From positions 1 through 29,014 of the forward strand of contig JADGJA010000227.1 in NCBI GenBank assembly GCA_027596035.1: DNA of 29,014 bases, written 5' to 3'. The number at the start of each line of letters is the position of its first letter. Within the stretch, counting starts at the first letter, position 1. Source of the stretch: Thoreauomyces humboldtii. Taxonomy: Eukaryota; Chytridiomycota; Chytridiomycetes; Spizellomycetales; Powellomycetaceae. The position numbers were made by a program, and so were the translations under genes. A model generated the notes under the pieces. That model was not told the DNA's origin, ran no database searches, and saw only the letters and a list, made by a program, of their open reading frames with translations. This document shows positions 22,001-29,014 of this stretch, in pieces.

Positions 22001-23952
22001 TCCTCCAGCTGCGTCCTCCACCACTATCACCATCAACGTTGTCACCTTCAACCACATCCCCAACCGACGCATCCCCATCATCAGCACAAACAATCGATGT
22101 CAACATCTGGTCCGAACCAGAAGACGATAATCTACAATATACGCGGACGACCCCACCAACCGTCGCATCCGGCACGCTCAACAAACTGATCGAACGTCTG
22201 ACGGACGAACGAGGGGAAGGAACATCCGCGTACCTCGACTACGTCCGCACTTTCCTCCTGACCTACAGGTCCTTCACGACGCCGTCGAAGGTCCTCGCGA
22301 AGCTGGAGGAACGCTATCATGCGCCTAGGAGCAGGAAGGACACGTGGCCTGCTTACGATCACTTCAGACTCACGATACAGTTGAGGGTTTGCAATGTGTT
22401 GTTGCAGTGGGTCAAACGACATCCGAGCGATTTTCTCGGGGATGGGAGTGGGGCGTGGGAAGATGTCAGGCGGTTCGTGGAGGGCGTGTTGGCTCAGGAT
22501 CAACCCTCGTTGGCGAGGCAGATCAGGAGGAATCTTGTCAAGATGGTATGCATGAGCCCTCGTTACTGGACACGAGCTTCTCTCCCTGACGTTGTGCGCT
22601 GATACATAAACGTCGCGCACGCAGAAAGACAATACGCATCCCGCGCTCGCAAAACACCTCATTCTCAAATCGACCGGACGGCCGTCTGAGTTGGATCCCA
22701 GGAAGCTGTCCGTGTTCAGATACCCCGTCGAGGAAGTAGCTCAGCAGCTGACCCTCATCGAACACGCGTTCCTCGCCGACATCCTCGTGCGTTTGTGCTT
22801 CTCTCTTCTCTCTGCCTGTTGTCATCGCCATGCGCTGACACTTAATGATGTTCTTTAGCCAGCGGAACTGCTCAACCAAGCATGGAGCAAACCTGACGCC
22901 CAGACCCGGGCACCGAATGTAAACGCGTTGACGCGACGGTTCAATGCCGTTGCCTGTTGGACTGCGAAGGTAAAGTTTGTACGAGATCATCCAACGCTCC
23001 TACGTACTAACATTCAGCTCCGTCATCTCCAGTCTGTCTTGGAGATGAAGACACCACGAGCGCGAGCGAAACGAGTCGTCGAACTGATCGACATTGCCAG
23101 CGTAAGTTTTACCGATTTCTCATTTTGCAACGTTTACATCGCCCATTTGAAAGCCTCAAAACCTGCCTGTTCTGAATTGTATGCATTTAGCAACTCCTCG
23201 TGCTCAACAACTTCTCCACGCTCATGGCCGTCATTGCCGGGCTCAATAAGGCCGCTATCTCGAGACTCAAGCTCACGTTCAAGGAGGTCGGTTCGAAGAA
23301 CCTCAAGGTATAGGACACCAAAGTTCCTGCTCCGGATAGTATTCCCACCGTAGATCCTAACGCTGCTGGGACTGGCAGAAACTGAATGACATGGAGCGCC
23401 TCATGACCGCCGAGGGGAGCTATCGAAATTACCGAGCTCATTTGAAGACGGTCAGTCGACCTGCCATCCCTTATATGTGAGTAGTTACTTGAGTTCCGGA
23501 GATGGGTGCGAGTATTGTTGCTGACTGACGCTTTGATATGTTCTGGTAGTGGTAAGAAACGTTTCTGCTGGAAATAGCTTGTATTGGGATTTCAGGTTGT
23601 GAAGCGGATCCTTTACTTATTTTCCTTTCTTCTACTTTCCAGGCGTCTACCTCATAGATTGTAAGGAACCTGTTTATTGTTTTCCTTCGAGATTATCAGC
23701 TCATCATGCCGTTGTCGTCTTTGCGTAGTGACGTACATGGAGGACGGAAACCCAGATCACATCGGACATCGCATCAACTTCACCAAGCGTCAGATGGTAT
23801 CCGGGGTCATCAACGAAATGGCGAGCTACCAGCAGGTGGCCTACGCCGGAGTCAAACCCGTCGACGAGCTTTGGAACATTTGCGCTAGGTTACCGGCTGC
23901 CACCGACGAGTACGAAAAGGTCCTGTGGGCCGAAAGCAAGAAGAAGGAGTGA
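19046..23952 (+). CDS. Ras guanine-nucleotide exchange factor with tandem talin-F0-like ubiquitin folds, 16 exons
   Basis: Exons 19046-19065, 19136-19548, 19657-20190, 20390-20718, 20784-21150, 21219-21364, 21428-21866, 21944-22545, 22625-22786, 22859-22969, 23033-23101, 23191-23307, 23379-23476, 23550-23551, 23643-23660 and 23729-23952 join to 1216 aa. Residues 1-340 are low-complexity, Ser/Thr/His-rich. Four or five ubiquitin-like modules follow (about 345-770). Several carry a YGL(W/Y)x5-GxWL/M...L..Y pattern (493-513, about 578-595) that resembles talin/kindlin F0-F1 domains. The REM (RasGEF-N) domain is about 820-950 (YLDYVRTFLLTYRSF). The CDC25 catalytic domain is about 975-1205 (FLADIL-PAELL; NNFSTLMAVIAGLN; DLTYMEDGNPDH). 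CDC25 proteins load GTP on Ras-family GTPases; the N-terminal folds probably target membrane or bind partners. The 20-nt first coding exon is the least certain; an ATG at 19161 is the fallback start. Confidence 0.9.
23550..23551 (+). other. Apparent 2-nt microexon in the Ras exchange factor gene
   Basis: Between exon ends at 23476 and 23643 lie 166 bases with two consecutive donor/acceptor sets. These are GTGAGT...GGTAG (23477-23549, 73 nt) and GTAAGA...TTCCAG (23552-23642, 91 nt), leaving only TG between them. A single GT-AG intron shifts the frame into an early stop. Including TG restores IPY-I-G-VYLIDLTY, the conserved strand of CDC25 domains. Confidence 0.7.
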
Positions 23953-24850
23953 CGACGGGAGAAAGTTCCACCCTTCCCATATCTTTCGAGGTCCCGCTAG
24001 CTTTGACGGCGTTAGAGTACTTGCCATTTTTTATATCCTGCAACGACGGGGGCCCTTCCCCTCTGCTTTCTCCCTATCTCACTCTCTCTGTGTCGTCCCC
24101 ACCCTTCCTACCGAATCCCCACCCCCGTGGTTTATATTTTGTAAATTGTTTTAATGCCGGCAATACCTTTTCTTCTGCCCTGAAATCGTGGAACATTAGG
24201 ACGATTACCGACCGCAATAATTGTCACCGTACTGTTTTCGGTGCTCCACCAGCCCACTTTTTAGTTTTCTCAGCCCGGACTCCTCTGATCCGTTTCCATA
24301 TCCACGTCACCCTACCGTGACGATTAGTGCAACCAGCCGACCGCTCCCGTCTAGACCCCTTTCGTCTCGACCGCTTTCGTCTCGACCTACGTCGTCTCCC
24401 TTCTCCCATTTGCATGTCAATTTGAGGGTCTATGGTGGTGGCGTCCCCATTCTCGATGGATGCTTCGTCCGCTTCGTCAATCGTAAACTTTCCGTCTTGA
24501 CAGCTGATGACTCATCATTTACCTCCCACACACACGACTACCGGTAACGTGGAGAAGGTACATGGCGACCAAGCAACTTGCGCTGCTATGCTTCACTCTG
24601 ACTCGAACTCGTCAAATCGACCTTTCGCAGATCACATGTTACAGGAGCGTCTGCGGCTGGGCTTGAGATATAAGTGTCTCCTCTGTCCAAAAGGATATGT
24701 ATCGAGCGACTTCCGGTAGAGCGAACGACCCTCGACCAGCATGCGTTCCCTTCACGCAACCCCACTCCATGGAGCACAGTCAGGATAAACTGACCCGACC
24801 AGAAGATGGTTCAAAAATAAATGGTGTATCAGCCAGGATTTTCCGACACG
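23953..24850. other. 3' flank of the Ras exchange factor and unassigned sequence
   Basis: The first about 250 bases are pyrimidine-rich and include TTTATATTTTGTAAATTG near 24130, a likely 3'-UTR/polyadenylation zone. A short triplicated word, CTTTCGTCTCGACC-like, occurs at 24345-24395. Nothing else is supportable until the decayed tRNA-associated repeat that begins at roughly 24800. Confidence 0.4.
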
Positions 24851-24983
24851 AGGTCGTGCCCGTGCTCGGTACACCTCGACCGGCGTACCCTTTCAACCAG
24901 GATCGCTCCCAAGCATCCCCGCCGCAGGGAGGGACGTCAAAAGGACATACTGACATGATGGTCTAAAAAATCATTCCAAAATG
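24850..24983 (-). repeat. 3' flank copy of the tRNA-Gly repeat, inverted
   Basis: Read on the minus strand, this matches the flank downstream of the 14.1-kb tRNA almost base for base: TTTTAGACCATC, GTCCTTTTGACGTCCCTCCC, GGGGATGCTTGGGAGCGATC, CTGGTTGAAAGGGTACG. It continues with decaying similarity to about 24,800, including an AATCCTGGCTGAT word like the tRNA 3' end. Confidence 0.9.
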
Positions 24984-25071
24984 TGAATCAGCCGAGATTC
25001 GAACTCGGGACACTCGCTAACACCTGGTGATCCATGGAAGGCGAGTATATTAACCACTATACTACTGATTC
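24984..25071 (-). tRNA. tRNA-Gly(UCC) with a 16-nt intron, inverted second copy
   Basis: Reverse complement of the 14,089 gene, with the same acceptor stem, TCC anticodon and T arm. The only difference noticed is in the intron (ending GTGTT rather than GTGAT). All arms pair, so it is probably functional. Confidence 0.92.
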
Positions 25072-25400
25072 ATGCAAGAGAGCCGATTCTATGCGCATAT
25101 AACCGGACAAACAGAGTACATGGTCGCCGACCCCGAAGGCGTCAGCGGCGACACTCTGTTGGGACTCGGGACACTCGCTATCACCACGTTGTTGATGGAA
25201 GGCGAGTATATTAATCACTATACTACTGATTCATGCAAGAAAGCTGATTTTGTGTGCCTATAAGCAAGCGAGCATAATCCATGGGCGCCGATCCCAAAGG
25301 CGTCATCGGCGACACTCTGTTGGATCGGGACACTCGCTGACAACTGCAGATTCGGAAGGCGAGTGAGTATCTTAGCCACTGTACCACCAATTCATGTAGG
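25072..25400 (-). repeat. Tandem 5'-half tRNA-Gly copies with 5' flank
   Basis: Two partial tRNA-Gly copies lie upstream, in tRNA orientation, of the intact minus-strand gene. One at about 25232-25160 keeps everything from the acceptor 5' strand through the intron to CCCGAGT, then breaks. A more diverged one lies at about 25395-25325. Each is preceded by a related flank (CTTATAGGCACACA...TTGCATGAATC and a GGTCGGCGACC-like hairpin word). The 3' halves are missing, the mirror image of the left array. These are not functional tRNAs. Confidence 0.85.
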
Positions 25401-26829
25401 ATTCGTCGAATTACGCGTTCATGTTCGAGCAACATCACACTGCAGGGATGCTCCTTGTACAGGAAACGAAGCAGGGAGAAAGAGGAAAGATGCTCCTTGT
25501 ACAGGTATCCATCCCATGCGGTGAAGCTTCGGTGTAGATTTGACAGTGGGTGGCAGCGCAAAACCGTCTACGCTCGCCTTCGACGACAAGTCCTCCAGAT
25601 TCTCCCTTTAAAATAGCCTTTGTGAACAGTTCTGGAAATGTTCTGAACTTCATGAATACTGCGAACCAATGGTCACCTGTCAGATGAAGGTGAATGCCTA
25701 CCGCAACCAAGTGTCTATCGGTGCTGGGAAATCGTGTTACCCAACCTTAACCTACTGCGACGAGGCCTTTGGAAGGCTGTAGATCAGGAGACAGAATGGA
25801 TGGAAAGAAAATCGCAGATCGTGAAGCAGGTGCAGGAAGGGCGTACGCATCCAGCGCGGGACATGCTGTATATGGAAGGCACCACACGGGCAGCAACCCG
25901 GATGAAATCAAAGACCAAGAACTGTAGCGGCGAGACGTCAGAGGTGAAGAAGCAGTGCATGGACTGCTGATAGTCTCGGCGCATTTCAAGACTCGTTGCG
26001 AGAAGCCGTTAGACTCATCACGACAGGGACTTTGTTGCCGATGCCATTTTTCCACCGTTACGTCTGTCCGTGAAACTACTTAGTCTGTCGAACGATGTGG
26101 TCGCCTGCTCCAACGTCGGAACTTTGTGGGCGTCTCCCTCGATCGACGAAAGAGGCAACAACTTGACCGGTAGTGGAAGACCCAGATGCATTCTGCCACG
26201 ACCGTTAGTGATCTCATTCGCCGGCTATACCAGACAGATTGGCCACCTGGCTATCGAAAAGCTCATGGACGGCGTGGTCACGCATATCGTGAAGGACCTC
26301 GTGCAGGGTTAGGACCTCACGTTCAAAAGCATGACAATGCTCTTACCTTGCAACCTGAGCGGGGACTGGATTCAAGATGTGGGAAAGAGGTCTGGTCGAA
26401 CCAGCATGGTTCGCGAAGAAGGTCATCAATGTCGCCGTATCACACCGCATCGATCCTGTTCAGTGTGCGATACTGGGATGCTGATCAAGGATGGGACGTT
26501 GCGCGAAGGCATTCCAACCCTCTCCTCGCTCGACACCACTCGCCTCCCGTCAGTTCCGACTGATCCTCCAAAATCCTGAAATGTGCTTAATATGATTGTA
26601 GGGTCCTCCCTCGAAATAAAAAATCTACCGTGGTGCATGAGGGCCTAAAGCAAAGACTCCGGACATAAAATCTCAGCCGGAGAGGTTGTTCCCTCAAAAC
26701 TACCTAAAAATGCAATCCTGTTCTCCTTCTCTCTTTTTTTTGTTTCTTTTCGTCCGTTTTTTCTTGTTTCCCCTCCAAAGTTCTTCGCTCGATCTTGTCT
26801 CGAAAAAAAATATAGAATGCCCTGCATCT
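25401..26829. other. 1.4-kb region without a supported gene
   Basis: Several open frames on both strands reach about 100 aa, but none shows a domain or convincing splice structure. A direct repeat GATGCTCCTTGTACAGG occurs at 25447 and 25490. A plus-strand stretch at 25625-25780 reads several Cys residues and then stops; a minus-strand frame at 25710-25600 (GIHLHLTGDHWFAVFMKF) faintly resembles retroelement proteins. Eroded mobile-element sequence is possible but unproven. Confidence 0.4.
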
Positions 26830-28154
26830 TCAAGCGCAGAAGCAGGTGCTGCCCTGACGAGAGGTGTGACGCTTGAGCGCATCCTTTTGTGAGAAAGAGA
26901 GAGACTTAGCAAGCGGCAAAGGCGAAAAGCCAGTAAGTATATAAGGAGTTTGTCTCTTACCATCCTGGCGAAACGCTTTCCGCACGTGTCGCATCCAAAA
27001 GGCTTGATGACGGTGTGTATGCTCCGGAAGTGTCTCTTGAGGTCGTGACTTCTGCGGAAGCTAGCGTCGCAAGCGTCGCACTGGTAGGTCCTTTCGAGAG
27101 CGTGGGACTTGACGTGCGCTCGAAGCGCGGCGGTGTTGGAGAACATCTTGTCGCAGCCCGTCGTGGGACAGCAGAGGTGAGCGTGAGCGAGCAAGGCATT
27201 GGCGTACTTGCTGCTGCTGCTGCTGCCGCCGCCCGCGGACGACGTAAGATTGTTGTGACCGTTGCCGTTGTTGAGATTGTGACTGGTCGGATAAGGGAAC
27301 ATCTGGTGGTTTGCTGACGACGACAGCGTTCGGTGGGGTCCGACGCCATGCTTCTGATGGTCAGACATCATCGGCGGCTGAGAGAGGAGATGAGGAGGAG
27401 CCGGTGGGTAGGCGTGACCTGCAAAGGGGTGGTGGTAGGCGCTTGGGAAGTACATTGTCATCTGAGGCGGACTGGCATAGTAGAGCGCTGGGTTCTGGTT
27501 CTGAGTTGTGTACTGAAGTTGAGGAACGCCGTGCTGTAGGAGCTGAGCCTGGGTGGGTCGCTCTCGACCGAGTGGATAAGGAGAAATCGTGCTGCTCTGA
27601 ATGATAGGGGTCTCTGAGAAGTTGGACGAATCGTCATCGATCTTGAGTTCCTCCTTGAGATCGTCGTCCGAAAGTTCTTGGATCATGCTCGAAGAGATGA
27701 AATCGTCATCGTATCGAAAACCGCCGTCAGGAAGATAGTCTTCGAGCGCCGAAGCTGCCGATGCATTCTCCAAAGCCTCGCTTAGGACCGAGTCGAGAGG
27801 CGAAGGGAGAAAATCGAGGTCCAGTCCTCCTGCATCCTGGGCTGCGAGCAGGAAGTCCTCTGGGACTTGGAGGTACTCTTGGCCCAGCGAATCGGTGAAG
27901 TACAGGCTCGTGTCGATACCATCAATGAACTGCGGACCCGCATCGAGCGGCTGGTCGAGGAACGGCCGCGGAATCATGTTCAGTGGTTGCAGAGGAACAC
28001 CGTTCTGGGTTATCGAGCTGGAAAGACGCTGCTCTTTGAATCCGAGTTTGCCGGGCTCGGGTCCGGCCAAGTACTGCCATTGAATCGCAGGACTGTCTCT
28101 CGACGACGTGAACGTCGGTGCTGTGGTGCGACCTCCGGTAATTGCTTTGGGCAT
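26830..28154 (-). CDS. C2H2 zinc-finger transcription factor, 2 exons
   Basis: Exons 28154-26961 and 26883-26830 (1194+54 nt, 415 aa) are joined by a 77-nt intron (GTAAGA...AAAAG). Three fingers sit at the C-terminus. Finger 1 uses C329-x4-C334-x12-H347-x3-H351. Finger 2 uses C359-x2-C362-x12-H375-x4-H380. Finger 3 uses C388-x2-C391-x12-H404, then C412, so it is C2HC. The intron cuts finger 3 after RFARM and exon 2 supplies DALKRH, strong support for the splice. The N-terminal half is acidic (about 125-210: DLDLDFLPSPLDS, SDDDLKEELKIDDD), typical of an activation region, followed by Pro/His/Gln-rich and Ser-rich linkers. The start chosen is MPKAITGG at 28154. The frame stays open upstream to 28592, but that part reads like a 5' UTR and a TATA-like element lies at 28471. 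Likely a nuclear DNA-binding regulator; targets unknown. Confidence 0.88.
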
Positions 28155-28945
28155 TGCTAGGTTGATATTGTGGTACGGATCGACACAATGAAGAGAGCGT
28201 AAATGCGGCAACGAAGAATGTAGAAGATGAGCAGAGTCAAAGCAGGTTGGACGATCGCTGCAGGGGGTGCGTGTGATCGAATGCCGGTGAAGAAAAAGGC
28301 CCGCGATTTTCTGCCCGGAATCGCGAACAGGGCTTGGGAATGGGGGGGATGAGAGGGAAGCGACAAGAGGGAGGGGAGAGATAGGGCTTGGCTCGCGGTC
28401 AAAGCTCCCTCGTGCTGGTGATTGTGGATTCCCTCCCTCCTCTGTCCTTCTGCTTTTACTTCTGATCGATCTATAAATAGCTCTTCTCTCCTCTCCCCTC
28501 TGATGCATTCCGGCCGGAGAGAGAAGGAGAGAGCGACGTGAGGAGGATGCGCAAACTTCCCGGAGAACATGGTTTTTCGACAGATCCCACACCGGTTGGT
28601 TCCCTGCGTAGAGCGGAGCTGGGATTATGCAAGCGTCCCCCCCCCCCCAAAAAAGAAAGGCACGATTTGCAGACGCTGCTCAAACAGGAAATTCCCCGCG
28701 TCGGTTAAAGTTAGGACGTGCTCGACAAAGCTTTCCCGCAGGACCCGAACGAGGGCAGGCCAAGGACCGAGTCGACGGATTCGTGCGTTAGCGTCTGACA
28801 GACATCCGGTTCAATGCGTTTGGGCGTCATTGTAGCAGGGTTCCTTGAAAACAAAGTCCCATAAACAGGCAAACCAGTATAAATCAAGATTCATTTCTTG
28901 CTATTTTTGGGATATATATGCTACTTATTCGGCACGGGACATCCA
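28155..28945. promoter_or_regulatory. Upstream region of the zinc-finger gene
   Basis: CTATAAATAG at 28471-28480 is a TATA-like element (TATTTATAG on the minus strand), about 310 bases before the chosen start codon. Purine/pyrimidine-biased tracts flank it. A C12 run followed by A6 lies at 28637-28654. An AT-rich patch at about 28880-28925, with GATATATATGC, precedes the tRNA-Gln and may help its transcription. No gene is seen. Confidence 0.45.
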
Positions 28946-29014
28946 GGTCCCATAGTGTAGTTGGTTATCACCCGAGACTCTGAATCTCGTGACCTGAGTT
29001 CGAATCTCAGTGGG
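28946..29014 (+). tRNA. tRNA-Gln(CUG), cut by the window edge
   Basis: GGTCCCA begins the acceptor stem at 28946; the last four bases of the window (TGGG) start the matching 3' strand TGGGACC, so about four bases lie outside. The D arm is GTG...CAC. The anticodon arm is CGAGA-CTCTGAA-TCTCG with anticodon CTG. The T arm is CTGAG-TTCGAAT-CTCAG. The sequence resembles eukaryotic tRNA-Gln. No intron is present. Confidence 0.92.

Noticed and set aside
22970..23032. Earlier acceptor at 23017 for exon 11 of the Ras exchange factor
   Set aside because: It sits only a few bases after the TACTAAC branch-point-like word and would insert four residues into a conserved helix; the CTCCAG acceptor fits better.
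25160..25400. Two additional functional tRNA-Gly genes
   Set aside because: Both lack the 3' half of the T arm and acceptor strand, so they are partial copies.
25435..25710. Possible retrotransposon protein on the minus strand
   Set aside because: Only a faint resemblance over some 30 residues, with no catalytic motif, LTR or continuing frame.
26700..26829. Unspliced read-through of the zinc-finger gene to 26700
   Set aside because: The unspliced frame truncates finger 3; splicing at 26961/26883 restores C-x2-C-x12-H and ends sensibly.
28155..28592. Longer N-terminus for the zinc-finger protein starting near 28592
   Set aside because: The extension is compositionally unlike the rest, and a TATA-like element lies inside it at 28471; treated as 5' UTR and promoter.

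Overview
The window looks like nuclear DNA of a filamentous or zoosporic fungus, perhaps an early-diverging (chytrid-like) one. The grounds are: genes densely split by short GT-AG introns (about 60-110 nt), an intron-containing eukaryotic tRNA-Gly, an arrestin with a PPxY motif, a CDC25-type Ras exchange factor and a C2H2 zinc-finger regulator. The early-diverging placement is inference. All gene models below were spliced by hand from reading frame, splice consensus and family conservation; none has transcript support here.

Layout, left to right. 1-1.2 kb is repeat debris. 1.7-4.15 kb (minus) is a 3-exon arrestin-like trafficking adaptor with a PPLY motif and a duplicated helical tail. A shared upstream region with two hairpins separates it from 4.96-9.63 kb (plus), a 5-exon gene for a 1449-aa secreted/membrane redox protein: signal peptide, animal-type haem peroxidase, DOMON, cytochrome b561, cytochrome b5-like domain, and an FAD/NAD reductase with an SH3 domain inserted in it. 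This resembles a DUOX built from different parts and is the most interesting object here. 10.0-14.0 kb (plus) is a large broken gene for a secreted Cys-rich, double-psi-beta-barrel-like protein; its intron structure survives but its reading frame is interrupted repeatedly.

14.0-14.85 kb and 24.85-25.4 kb carry inverted copies of an intron-containing tRNA-Gly(UCC) with its flanks, each next to tandem partial copies. Between them lie a minus-strand gene for a small multi-span membrane protein (16.70-17.67 kb) and a plus-strand 16-exon gene (19.05-23.95 kb). The latter encodes a 1216-aa Ras exchange factor with tandem talin-F0-like ubiquitin folds and an apparent 2-nt microexon. 25.4-26.8 kb has no convincing gene. 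26.83-28.15 kb (minus) is a 2-exon C2H2 transcription factor with an acidic N-terminal half. A tRNA-Gln(CUG) runs off the right edge.

There is no operon logic, as expected for a eukaryote. In function, the Ras exchange factor and arrestin suggest signalling and endocytic trafficking. The redox fusion would move electrons from cytosolic NAD(P)H across the membrane to an extracellular peroxidase-like domain.
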